DNA of 64,000 bases from assembly GCA_038503075.1 (NCBI GenBank), contig JBCAML010000012.1:372001-436000 (forward strand), given 5' to 3'. How positions within the stretch are numbered: the stretch's first letter is position 1; every line of letters begins with the position of its first letter. Under the pieces are notes generated by a model. It saw only the letters and a program-made list of their open reading frames with translations, was not told where the DNA came from and made no database searches. The stretch is from Gyromitra esculenta. Taxonomy: Eukaryota; Ascomycota; Pezizomycetes; Pezizales; Discinaceae. A program made the translations under genes and the position numbers. Below, piece by piece: positions 34,209 to 45,669 of the stretch.

Positions 34209-37200
34209 GAAACCGTCGGGGGTGTCTTTTTGAAGATCACAGAGCGAGTGAAAAGAATGGTAGAAGAGGGTTGGCAACCTGTTGTGGGTCTTTTACAGCC
34301 CCTTGGGGGTGTGTGGCTTAGAGCAAAAGAGGAATAGTGAGAGTGGATTGGGGGTGTGGTGTGGTGTGGGAAGAGATAGGAAAGCAAGCAACAGGCAGCT
34401 GAGAAGGCTAGTGCTATTGATGACAAGAGATACTATTCGTGAACGATCGTGGCGTAGCAACAACGACGGGGGCGTCGGATAACACGGGGACTGCAGGATC
34501 TCAGGGAACCCGAGGACCGCTTTGAGATAGATGCAGTGGTGGTGGTGGTGGAGGTGGTAACGGTAGTTGGTGGTGGAGGGTGTATGTGTGTCAAGTAAAC
34601 AGGTACGGAACGGCAAGATTGGATGGGAGAACGTGAAGGGGCCCGTGGAGGACAATCTCCGTGCCACTCACTCTATGCGAAGGGGACAGACAGCCGATAG
34701 AGACGAGAGAGTTAACGAGAGGAAGGGGGCTTGGAGTGAGAGAGTGAGGGAGGGGAAGGGAGGTAGAGTAACTAAAGCTTGGGGAAAAAACGACAACTAA
34801 AGCAGAGGTATGCGAAGAGACATCCGCGGGGACATCCAATGTCTGTGCTGGTGTTCAGGAGAAGAGAGGACGTTCAGCGAGGTGTCAGCGCCAGAACAGC
34901 TGTGGTTACACGAGCCCAGAGAAATGTGGAGTGAGACGGAAGACAGGGAACAAATATTTTATGGGAACCAGAGCGAAGAGGCCGGTCAATTTTTTTTCTT
35001 TTAGATCCTTTTTGGAACTGGATTTGGCTTGACTTGACTTGACTTGCTCGCCCTAGCACGCAGTAGCTAAGATGTAGAGTGCTTTTCTTCCGGTCTTCTG
35101 CGCAGCCCTGCGTCCGTCCACGCTGTCTGTTGTGAAGCAGTAAAGAAGGAATACAGTCAGGCAAGGGGGCCCAAGAGAGGGGAGGGAAGGGAAGGGAAAA
35201 AAAGAGAGACAGGCTGAACACGAGGGGAAGAAAAGCCGAAGTCGTGGTTGCTGTGGTTCAGAATGAATTCTCGTGACTGACAGGCAGATGCGATCTCTCA
35301 AGGGTCCCGTGGGAGAACAGGAATTCAGAGGTGGGAACTTGCAATAATTCTTTCAGCTGCGCTTCAGGACCTTCTACGTCCAAAAATAACACCCGACGTA
35401 GCGAGGATCGACTCCGAAACCACTTGACCACAGATATGTAACTTTCGCTCAGCGAAGATGATCCACAACGTGGAGATTCGCCCAGGGAGTGGGTGGCTTC
35501 CTTCGCTCGGCCGCCAATTGACGTGACGTTGCTCCTGTACGCCTTGAGCAAGGGAAGAGAATGCAAATCACAAGAGGAAATTTTTTTATTTCTCTCAACC
35601 AAAAACTCGAGAAGCACTTGAGAGCAGGGCTTGCAGTCGATGGCGAGTTGCCTATGTGACCCGATGCCTGCAGGATGCTCTCGGATTCCTGGTAGGGTAC
35701 CACGGGCAGAATCACAATAGGACAGAAATAAATCATAACAATCCAAAGTCAACTAGGTAAATCGACACCAGTCTGTCGAGAGAGGACATAAAGAGGCCGA
35801 GAAGCGAGATCAAGCTCCCGCATGTCGAGGGGTTGAAGTGGAAATAGCCTAGCCGGGCGTCAATGGTCAGGGTAAGACACAGGATGATGATGAATCAAGA
35901 ACAGGCAGGCGTGAAAGCAAGACCAGGTTGAACAAGCCGCCGGGACAAGGGATCGAGCCCCTAAATCGTCCAGGCAAGTGGAACCAAATTCACGTGTAAG
36001 ATCACCATCAAACGTTCATCGTGTTCAGGCAAGAGGCCAAGAATATCCCTCGGTGCCAATATCTCCAGCGAGAGACCAACATCACATAGAGATACATGTA
36101 GCATGCATGAGCGCACAGCGGCGAGAGAAATTGAATAAGAGTCGTTGATATATTTATCCTTGTTTACCTTACCTTTATCATTTACAGAACCCCGAGTCCA
36201 AGACGGCATGGCATCTCTTCTGATAACGCAGACGGTCCACGATTCCAAAGATTTCAGTTCGATGCCAGCCAAACACTAGAAAAAACTACATGTGCTTCTA
36301 CCACAGCCTTACCCCATAAGTCAAGACATGGTACAGAAAAGATCCCGTCCCTCCTTTTGGCCAGTTCGTTTTCCTGCTTAGATCGCCTCGGGCGTGGCCA
36401 GTCGTCTATTTTTCTTGCTCATGTACCCCTGGCACTAACCAGCGTGGGCTAGGATCCTTGGCGTCATGGTCCTTTGATTCGCCATTCGACGCCACACAGG
36501 CACATCGGCTCAAGCATAGACGGCTTACTTGAGAGCCCTCGCTCTTCCCTCTACTTGCTGTTTCCTGGTTCTGCTAAAAGCAGGCTGCGGGCAACAAGAT
36601 ACATCTGGTGCTGAATTTTTCAGAAGCCCCCTTTCCCTTTCCCTTTCCCTTTCCATCCGTTTACGTATATTGCCGATTTGTCTTTTTTTTTTTTTCCACT
36701 CTCGCTTCAGCACGAGGGGTTTACGAATTGGGTTTATTTATAGTTTGCTCTGGGGCCGGACAGCCGCATTTTATGATAGCTTCAACCTCTGTCGGTATTT
36801 TTTTTCATAGCGAATCACACATAGCCAATCGGAATGCACAACCGAGCGCAAACGACGGAGCCGATAGCATCCGAGGACGTGCCTGGCCGGTCCTGAACAA
36901 AAGAAGGTTTGGTCCCTTTTCCGCTCACTCACTCACGCGTTGGGACGAGTTGTTTACGTCCGCACGTGGCAATCGCGTCGGGATAAATGGATAAATAAAC
37001 AAGGAATCTTTCTTTCTCCTGATGATCCCAGGCTTCTTGGAATTCCCAGTCAAACCAGATCGAACCATGGAACCAGGAACCGTGCATGACTTCATGGGTT
37101 CATAGATCATCACTCGGACATGTCGGCAACCACCCTGCTGGAGTGTTCGTGAAGCTTATTACCAGGTTACTGCCCAGAGCCACAACAAGTTACCAAGGGT

Positions 37201-37657
37201 AGGTGGGTTCTCTAAAGCATTGATCTTTGTCGGCTCATCTTTTTGGCGGCTATAATGCCGAAACGGTAACCACTGGTATACGATTGGGTCGATATGTATC
37301 GTAGCTTACATAAAATTACGTGTATCTATCACGTAATACCATCGCTGAATTACCTAGAGATGGTACATGTAGTTTATACACTTGGAGGCTCAAATGATTA
37401 ACTCCAGGCTGTAAAGCAAGCGAGTGATATTTTGTGACTGATCACCACAGTTCCTCGAGCAACGTTAATCAGTGAGGGCACTGAAAACGAGTCATGTTAT
37501 TAATACAAAATTTTATTTTGGCAAGTAAGATTCCCATCGCTCAGAGGAGCAACACCATTAACCTTCATCGGTGGTATTCCGTTGACACTCGTACTCACAT
37601 GAAAGTTTACTTATCCCTTATTTCACTCAACACCTCACATGAAAGCTGTGAGCAGGT
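34209..37657. other. 3.4-kb gene-poor stretch
   Basis: 34209-35300 is probably promoter and leader of the disordered-protein gene, with a CACCAC tract at 34535-34556 and purine runs. A (CTTGA)n tract is at 35029-35045 and a (TTTCCC)n tract at 36630-36655. Minus frames at 35258-35752 and 35961-36272 are the only longish ones; neither has a domain and both could be leader sequence. No gene is supported. Confidence 0.45.
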
Positions 37658-38317
37658 TTAGTAACTCGGATCAAGCTCGCGGCCTACCCCTGTACTGCGA
37701 AGCACCCCCAAATACACCTCTGACTCGTCTGGTAATAACATCTTCAGAGCAACCTTCTGGGCCTTATCGCTAACTATAATCACCTGACGAAAGTCCCCAT
37801 ACTCCAACCCTCCCCCAAAATAGAGCTCGCTACTATCGCCCCAAGAACACATATACGCAAGATACAGCACCATTGCAGCAACTTCTGAACAATCGACCTT
37901 AGTATTCTGGTACCCGCACATAGTAATGTACACGGTACCGTGGTGATGTATATTAGTGCAGCCCCATCGTAGACTAGTACCTGGGATCTTAGCCCCGGCC
38001 GTTTGCATGCATTCATTTTTGCCGAGGTTGTCGAGTGATATAGCCAATTCATGGATGTCTGTCTTCGAAGATAACCGTTTCTGATGTACACAGGTATGCT
38101 TCATGCCCATAATATTTCTGTAGACTCTCCGGTACAGATCTTCTAGGGTATCTTCTAAGGAAGAGGCAGATTCCGCGTTGTCGTTCATAGAGATGCTCGA
38201 ATGTGGTTCTGTCGGTGGTATGGGCTTGATTTCGGTGTGATTGAAGGGTGTAGTGCAGAACCAGACAAGAATAGCAAAGAGTGGGATTATGTAAATGAGC
38301 CTCGCGGCATTTGTCAT
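37658..38317 (-). CDS. Small signal-anchored cysteine protein, function unknown
   Basis: A single-exon gene of 219 codons. Residues 5-23 (ARLIYIIPLFAILVWFCTT) form a hydrophobic signal peptide or signal anchor. Residues 24-60 are polar, with one N-glycosylation-like site (NHTE). The rest is outside the membrane and has seven cysteines in contexts such as KHTC, NECMQTAGA, WGCTNI, ITMCGY, VDCSEV and YMCSWGD, closing with LYFGGGLEYGDFRQVIIVSD. The cysteine layout and the last motif match the frame at 21346-21696, so I take both as one family of secreted or surface disulfide proteins. A killer-toxin-like or Ecp2-like fold is conceivable but not shown. The flanks are gene-poor and AT-rich, as is common for fast-evolving secreted proteins. 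Confidence 0.7.
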   Translation of the reverse strand: MTNAARLIYIIPLFAILVWFCTTPFNHTEIKPIPPTEPHSSISMNDNAESASSLEDTLEDLYRRVYRNIMGMKHTCVHQKRLSSKTDIHELAISLDNLGKNECMQTAGAKIPGTSLRWGCTNIHHHGTVYITMCGYQNTKVDCSEVAAMVLYLAYMCSWGDSSELYFGGGLEYGDFRQVIIVSDKAQKVALKMLLPDESEVYLGVLRSTGVGRELDPSY

Positions 38318-39585
38318 GATTGTGATTGTATGAGCTATTCTTGTAAGAGAAGATAATAATAGTTGAAGAAGAAGAAGAAGGATATATTTCCTGATGGAAT
38401 GTAGATCTGGAGTTCGAGAAGGGAGGAGGAGAGGATGAAGGTGAAGAAAGGTAAGAGTGAGGGGTTTAAAGAAGATTAGGAGTACGCATATTAAACTAGA
38501 TCATGTGCAGCTGTAGTGCAGCTGATATTTCCATCTGAACTTCATCCACCTCTTTCCCATCCACTACTACCCTAGTTGCTGCATACTATAGGGTACTTAA
38601 TTAAGACGCTTAAAAAGGAGCGAGCTACAACAAGCTTTCTGTTCTATATTGGTTTTCTAGAGGAAAATACGCCAATATACTATCTAGCCTATCTTAGTTG
38701 ACTATACAATCGTCGAAGCCTCCTGTTGCGTTCAATTGCGTCTTCTTACTTTTCATTTTAGGTTGGCTTTAGGCAAAAGACACCCAACTTTCCTATGAAT
38801 GAATACATGTACATGTAATATCAGTTTTTGCGCCAGTAAATATCATATACATGTATATATGGTCTCTCACCAATGTCGACACCGTCAATCCTCCATTGTA
38901 AAACTGTGCAACCCGGGTTCATCAGCTCTAGTTTAAGTAATACGCTTAAAGACTAGACGAAGACACGCTGAAGCAATTTTTTCATCGCACATCTTAGGCT
39001 GGCCATCTCGCGATTCGTAGAAATGTTTAACTGATAGATGTTGATTGGTATGCCGTTATATTGGTACAACCCACTAGTAGGTCTTCACGCAGATCATCCT
39101 TTCAGGGCATCAAACAGCTAGATCGATCTGGGTTTTGAACCCACTACTCGGTAGGAACGGCTGAATCAAGGCTGCTCATGTACTCAATGATCACTGATGG
39201 GAGTTTAGGAGTTCTGCACGCCATTTCTTAATGGAGGTGTTGCTGTGCATGTATATAGCGGCTCATATCAATGTCTATACAGTCCTCGTGGGGACTAGGT
39301 GATAGATATCGAAAATGGTGAAGAGAGACGAAAAAAAGGAGATATAGAATTTATTATGGATTAGTGCCAATTATTTCTTTCCCCGTGATAATTACTTAAC
39401 TAAAGTCCAATACCCGAGATAAATTTAATAAGACATAGTACTGTTAGATACGTGTATCCATAACTACATTTAGTGATGCGAATGTTACACTAAAACAAAA
39501 AAAAGATCTTCGTCATAGCTTGGCATTTGCCGTGGACGTGGCACACAGAAACTTGGGACATAGCAGGGTCGCCGAGCGCTGGGGC
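38318..39585. other. AT-rich gene-free stretch
   Basis: Promoter side of the small cysteine gene (with a GAA run near 38360-38385), then AT-rich DNA with repeated ACATGTA words (38803-38855). At 39442 a TGTTAGATA..TATCCATA phrase resembles the start of the solo LTR at 57000, but no end is found. No coding sequence seen. Confidence 0.5.
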
Positions 39586-42500
39586 TTAGTAGGATGTGCT
39601 TGCTTTGTTGGGCTCTTCTGGATCGGTCGAGACTTTTAAATTCTGTCCTTCTGAGGGTTGACTGCCGCTTGCTCGTGCAACAGTAAGATTGTTCGAAGTG
39701 AGTAGTGTCATTGGATGGTCTTTCCCCAGAACCTCTTCCCGGTGAGCCAACACTATCTCGTACCGTCCTACCGCTTCTCGGTGTTCACCCTTTAGCTGAT
39801 AGAGTAAAGCAATGTCATGCAATGTATCCAGCGTATCTGGATGCTTGGGCCCAAACGCCTTTGCGTAGCCAATGTAGGCCTGTTCATACTTTTCCAGCGC
39901 CTTGTCGTACTGCCCATCGAGCCTGAAGACTAACGCCATGTTGTAGTAGGTATGAAGAGTATCGGGATGATCCTTCCCCAGAACCTTCTCTCTGCCAGCC
40001 AGTGCCCTCGCGTAGTAATCAAGCGCTTTTGAATACTTTTCCTGCTTTTGCAGAGCAAAGGCCATATTATTGACTGCTAGAAGTGTCTCGGGGTGCTCTT
40101 TTCCTAGTACGGCCTCGTATCCTACCAGTGCTGTCGTATTCCACTTCATCGCCTCCTTGTATTTCCCTTGAAGCTGAAAGATGAAGGCCATGCCAACCAT
40201 TGTCCCTAGAGTATCGGGATGTCCCTTTCCTAAAGACTTCTCGCTTCCCTCCAAGGATCGACTGTAGCACTCCAGCGCTTCGTTGTACTTTCCCTGGTTC
40301 GAGAGAATCAAGGCCATATTGTGGATCGCGCGTGTAGTTTCCGGGTGTTGGGGTCCCAATTCCTTCTCGTAACCAGCTACGGCTCTGCTGTTCCATTCTA
40401 GGGCTTTATCGTATCTCCCTTGGTTTAGATAAACCACAGAGATATTATCAACTGTCCCCAGAGTTTCGGGATGTTGTTCCCCCAATAGCTTCTCTTTGCT
40501 AGCTAACGCTCTCCAGTAATAATTTAACGCCTCTTCATATTTGGCTTGGTTTCGGAAGACAATTGCTATCCCAACAACCGTACTCATCGTTTCGGGGTGT
40601 TCTTTACCCAGCGTTTTCTCTCTACCAGCTAGTGCCCTTTTGTACCACTCCAGTGCTTCCTCGTACTTTCCTTGATTGTAAAGGACGAATCCCGTGTTGT
40701 GAACCGTCCGTAAGGTCTCCGGATGCTCTTTCCCTAGAATTTTCTCGTACCCAACCAATGCTCGCGCGTACCACTCCCCCGCCTTGTCGTATTTTGCTTG
40801 GGTCTGGAGAACAACCGCGATGTTGTTCATTGAGAGGAGGGTTTGGGGGTGTTCATCGCCAAATGCCTTTTGATAGCCACTCAAAGCTCGTTGATTCCAT
40901 TCTAAGGCTTCCACATATTTTCCTTGGTTTTGGAAAACTATAGCTATATTACCGACTGTTCCCATCGTTTCGGGGTCCTGTTTTCCGCATGTTTTCTCAA
41001 ATCCGGCTAATGCTTTTCCGTACCATTCTAATGCCTCGATGTACTTCCCTCGGCTGTCATATATCCGGCCTAAGCTATGGGCGGTGCGAAGGGTTTCGAC
41101 AAATTCCATCCCGTATTTCTTTTTGTATACTGAAAAAGCTTTCAAATGAAGTTTCTCGGCAGCGTCGTAATTGCCATAATCTCGGTATGCAATTCCAACG
41201 CTGAATATGGCGGCCGCCATTTCGACGTCTACTTCATTGTTATCCGAGAAGTATTTGTTGATGTTTCGGTAGGTTACATCGATATGGGGGTATATGCGTT
41301 GCTCGAACGCCCAATCATCCAATTTTTTGTTGTTTTGGGGGTAGGTAATGCACGTGCCGAGGACAAGAATTGCTTCGGTGGCCTTCTTCCGTTCCGCAGT
41401 TTTGTTGAGACTTGCACGTGCCCATTCGAGTACTAGAGGATGGAACGAGAAGACGCCGGAGGTACCTTTCCGCTTTGCTAAAGATATGGAAAGAAGGGGT
41501 AAGATAGCGTCATGCATTAAGTCTTGGTCTAAGTCTAGTAAGTATCTCTTTAGTATCATTTTAGAAATATGATGATTCACCTTCATGGAGCCATGGGATT
41601 TTGGACCTTGCTTTGAGGATGATATCTTCCGCGATATCTTGATCTCCGAGAAAAGCGCATAAAAGTAATAGCTCTGATGCAAGCGGGGGAAGTGAGTCGA
41701 ATGATATTTTCCAAGTAGTGAAGAAGGTATCATTTCTGTAGCGTTTTGATAATCCTGGATTATTGGCGGACGCGACCTGCATGAAATTGGTTTCGTACAG
41801 AGGCAGATATTCGGCAAGAGGTATTTGCATGGCCGATATATATCCGCCGGCCTGGTTTAGGGCTAGCGGTAAATATCCTAGCTTCTCTGCTATCCTTCCT
41901 GCTTCTTCCGAATCTGTCTCCGTTTGATAAGTAAGATCCATTGAGATTTAACTGAAGAAAACCATACCTGCTTTGTCCGTGCTCTTTGGATCCTTTCCCG
42001 CGCTACTCAACACAATTTTAATTCCTGCTGCCTTTCCTATCTCTTCAACCTCAACCCCAACCCCGAGATGCTTCACCTCTGGTCTCCTCGTAGTAATAAT
42101 TATCCTCCCAAAATCCACGGTTGGAACAAAATCTTCGAGTGCGACAGTCTCAATATCATCATGGTTGTCAAATACTATCAACCAGTTGTCATTTTTCGCA
42201 TCTGCGAGCCAACTTTTCATAGCTCTCGTAATTAATTGTGGCGGACTTGTTTCTAAGAGTCGGCCGTGTTGATCAATGCATCCGGATAGACTTAATTGGA
42301 CAGCTAGCTGATTAAAATTAGGTCTCGCGCTGTCCCACTGTGTCTTGTAGTGAGATACAAGCTGGTTAGCCATTGTAAACGCGCTTCGGGTCAGGGTCGC
42401 CTGGCTGGTGGCGTCAATCATGAATATCGACGTGTAAGAGGAAGAATATCGGTATGCGTATTCGATGCCGATTTGGCTTTTCCCCATGCCTCCGAGGCCA

Positions 42501-43555
42501 TAAAGAACTGCCACGCAGCGTTTGGTTGCCTCGGGACTGCCGGAGTCATCTGGTTTAAAGACATTATGTAGCTTTTCCAGAACGTCCTCCCTGCCACTGA
42601 ACTGATGATTCCTTTGCACAGGTAGAGAAAGTGGGACGTTAAATTTTGGAAATATGGAGGAAGGGACTATTTTGTTGAGAAAAGGTTAGAAAAAGGAAGC
42701 CATACTCGGTTAGGCTTGGTTTTCAAGGATAGAATACGCTTTGATTAGTGGATACTTACATTTCCCAAAGTGCTCCTCCTGCAGTAGCGCGTCTGGTGCC
42801 GGAAGAGCATTATAGAGCCCATCATTATATGTTCTTAATTGCTTGATGAGTTCAATAGACCTTGGTTTGTCTATGATAGCCCACGTGAGTTTCTTGTAGA
42901 TGGGAAGGGTTTTCTCCATTCTCGATGCTGTTTCTTTGAGTTTTTGGATTTCTTCTTCAAGCCCGACCACTAGACTTTTGCTCTGGAGTACTGACGGATT
43001 CTCAAGTAATTGTAGTGAATTTATGTCGAGGATTGGAGCTACCGAAGAATATGGAGGAGGACTAAGGTTGTCGCATTCGTCTTTTGAAGATCTGAATCCT
43101 AAAAATTTGAATTTGTCCCATATCCGATCACTACGGGGGGCGCTTGGCAGTGCGCTCTTTCGGAATGATCTAGTACTCTTCGTTTTCCGTTTCTGATCAA
43201 GAGGTGGAGGTTGGGGGGAATTCTCTATAGGTTTGACTACTTGAAGTCCATATTTCAAGTTCAGATCGTCCGCACTCGCAAAGAGTGCAACAATCCTCGC
43301 TAGGGTTCCAACTGCGAAACGGTACTGATAATCGCTCGGATCAAGTTTCTGATTGAGCGTGCCGTTGTCCACTCCCCACATCTTTTGCCACCGTATAAGA
43401 CGATTCTTTTCTGTAAGAAGTTGCCAATGGAAGCTATCATGATCTATCCCAATATCTTGCACATCCGAAAAGATATCGTAGCATACCATGCTGGCTTGAT
43501 AGAGCTGGTTAGCTAGGCCTATTACCCCGATTGATAGTCCAATAGGATCGCCCAT
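39586..43555 (-). CDS. HeLo-NB-ARC-TPR NLR-like receptor (STAND NTPase)
   Basis: Four exons on the minus strand, 43555-42760, 42666-41968, 41913-41581 and 41534-39586, join in one frame of 1258 residues. Introns are 93, 54 and 46 bp. Residues 1 to about 230 are a HeLo-type domain (start MGDPIGLSIGVIGLANQLYQ, with glycine-spaced hydrophobic first helix). The NB-ARC part has the P-loop GLGGMGKS (about 322-329), Walker B WLIVFDN (about 430), RIIITTRR, and a GLPL-like LGYLPLAL (about 508). Twelve TPRs of 42 residues follow from about 722 to 1225, of the kinesin-light-chain type (NQGKYEEALEWYKRALAG..LGKEHPETL). In fungi such proteins control self/non-self recognition: TPRs sense, NB-ARC oligomerises, HeLo acts at the membrane (family knowledge). 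All key motifs look intact. The 54-bp intron holds an in-frame stop, so without splicing the gene looks broken. Confidence 0.92.
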
Positions 43556-44526
43556 GTCTGGATGAACTCGGGCATTAGTTCGACGAATTTTAATTGTAAG
43601 CCTCTAGGTAGAAACAAACCGTTGTTTTTAGTGAATGAACCTTACACAAGCCGAGAGCTCCGAGCTCGAGAGATCACGAGACTTTATATGAAAGGCTTAT
43701 TTATTGCTGTCTTCTTTTTACCTGCTCCTGCCTACACCGTGGATAGTCACAGCTTTAAGAGCTGCGGGGTATGTCCTCAGCACTGTCACAATTATAATCG
43801 AAATGGAGAGTGGGAGAGCCAGGTCTAGTAGGCTTGGAGGATGAAATACTATCGAATAGTAGAAAATACTCGATTGATCATGTGTAGGATGAAGTGACCA
43901 TCGTAGGTATATATAGCCACGATTGCGATTGAGGCTCAAGCCACAAAATCATATTTCTTCCCCCCTGGGTCAATTGTTACACAAGATCGTCCTGCCAAGA
44001 TAGGCTGTATGCTTCTGGCTGCCTACCCTCACATCCATCCCCTATTTCCTCCGCACACGTTTTACTTGAGTACTCGTGTCGCTGGATTAATATTTATCTC
44101 CCTTATATGGAAGTAGATCTGCCTACCAAATCACCTAGCAAGACAGGCTATGGTAGGTTAGTTTTTGGAAAGTTCTCTACTCGCGCAAGAATCTTGATCT
44201 ATTTCCTGGGTAGGGAAAGCAATAGCAATCTGGCGACATGAGTAGGTTATTTGAACCGTCTACACGTAGGTACATTATGTATGTTTCTGGCCGCGAGTGA
44301 TTGGTCGTGATAGAGCTTGGACTAAATCGAGATCAAACTTCTTAACTATGAAATGGTGGAATGATAGGAGAGCAGATGAAATGGTAGTAAACATAAAGTA
44401 GGAAAAGTACATTCAAGCCCTAAAAACACCTAATTTGTACACCGTAAAACCATCGTATATTGAACCCTTATGGCACCATACGAGATGCCAATCCCAGAAC
44501 ATATATTTACAAAAAGACAGATAATC
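43556..44526. other. Promoter stretch between NLR and protoglobin genes
   Basis: Both neighbours are on the minus strand, so this holds the NLR promoter and the protoglobin 3' flank. An imperfect inverted repeat CCTACCA...TGGTAGG sits at about 44121-44157. No coding sequence is supported. Confidence 0.55.
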
Positions 44527-45669
44527 TTAAACCTTCTCAACTGGCCTTGGGACACTATCTTTATCTGTAGGGCAACTCGCGCGCCCATTCTTTTTCCCAC
44601 CCTTACAATCTTCGATTCCCAGATCTTCTACACCCCTCACAAATCCGCTGAAAGGGCACCCTCCATCACAGTTCTCCTTATCTTCGGCCACCTCGCTCCC
44701 GACGATTATTTTCTTTCCATGGAGTATTCCTTCACCTTCTATCTCTACCTCTGGTTTTTGTTCTTGGAATTCATCGCCGTCCCTGACATACCATTTCGCA
44801 AAGAGATCGTTCTGAATCCACAGGACTTTCCCAATAGCCTTGACGATGGCAGTTTTTTGCTCAAGCTTAAGCCTAGGATGAGAGAGGACAGCTTCAATAA
44901 GGATGTCTTGGATGAAGCCAAGCAGGACGCCGATGTGGATGTATTCAACGTGAAGAGGATGTTTTCTCCCTTGTCCAACATGCCTATCGTCAAAGTATCA
45001 GTTATGACCGTTGCCTCTAAGGGGATGATAATAGTACTGACATAAGTCCAACTTTATCCATATACTCCCAGAACTCGAGCTTACTTGGATCTGAACATAA
45101 CTTGCTCAGGTATCCTCTCAGGAACATCTTTCGGTACTTGATTTGTGGTGAGTCTTCTTCTGGAAATTCATCTATAGGTCCTTCATAGGACGTTGAGCGG
45201 GTTGTGAAAGCACGTGCTGTAATATCGTATGATAGTAGCTTTTTGTAGACGATGTTTACAACTGCAGGGATGAGAGCCTTGATGTATTTCGAACCAAGGA
45301 CGAGAGCAGCTCTGTCATCTATGTTGATCTTAGTTTAAGTATCTTGGAGTCATACAAGTGACTAAGATGGAACCGACCTGAATTAAAGTCAAGGAATGAG
45401 TGAAGATATTTGACCCTAGCTTCTAAGTTGGTGTAGAGCTCTTTTCGATCAATGTGTTCCATACTGCGTTTCATTGTCGGCATATTTGTTAAGGAAGCGG
45501 AGTACGATTCTATAACTGGTTCTGTGGCTGGCTCTGCAGAGGAATGGTACCCTTTGACAATATTGATCGAATCAGCTGATAGTGGAGGCGAGGTCTTTTT
45601 GACTGAAAATGTATGGGCAAGTCCGAAGATGTTGCGTGGAGTTCCTGGAGTAGGAGGGTTGGAAGACAT
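44527..45669 (-). CDS. Protoglobin-domain heme protein with C-terminal Cys-Pro tail
   Basis: Three exons on the minus strand, 45669-45378, 45318-45042 and 44983-44527, encode 341 residues. Introns are 59 bp (GTCGGT..CATAG) and 58 bp (GTCAGT..GATAG). The N-terminal 60 residues are disordered. The globin fold starts near RVKYLHSFLDFNSG/DRAALVLG and continues KALIPAVVNIVYKKLL, IKYRKMFLRGYLSKL, WEYMDKVGLMHVG, VEYIHIGVLLGFIQDIL and KVLWIQNDLFAKWY. The proximal heme His is most likely the one in LMHVG; its codon directly follows the second splice, so the splice restores the site. A tail of about 90 residues has CDGGCPFSG and ASCPTD, two Cys-Pro pairs. Fungal protoglobins bind O2, CO or NO; a sensor role is inferred. 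A 191-codon plus-strand frame over exon 3 is only its antisense shadow. Confidence 0.88.

Noticed and set aside
35258..36272. Minus-strand frames of 164 and 103 codons
   Set aside because: No domain, no codon-like bias and no splice partners; more likely leader and intergenic DNA.
39100..39180. GGGTTCAAAACCC on the minus strand, like a B box
   Set aside because: Only a 4-bp stem forms and there is no A box or cloverleaf; treated as chance or repeat debris.
44470..45045. A 191-codon plus-strand open frame starting MAPYEMPIPEH
   Set aside because: It is antisense to exon 3 and part of exon 2 of the protoglobin gene, whose minus-strand reading shows clear globin-family motifs and proper splice sites.
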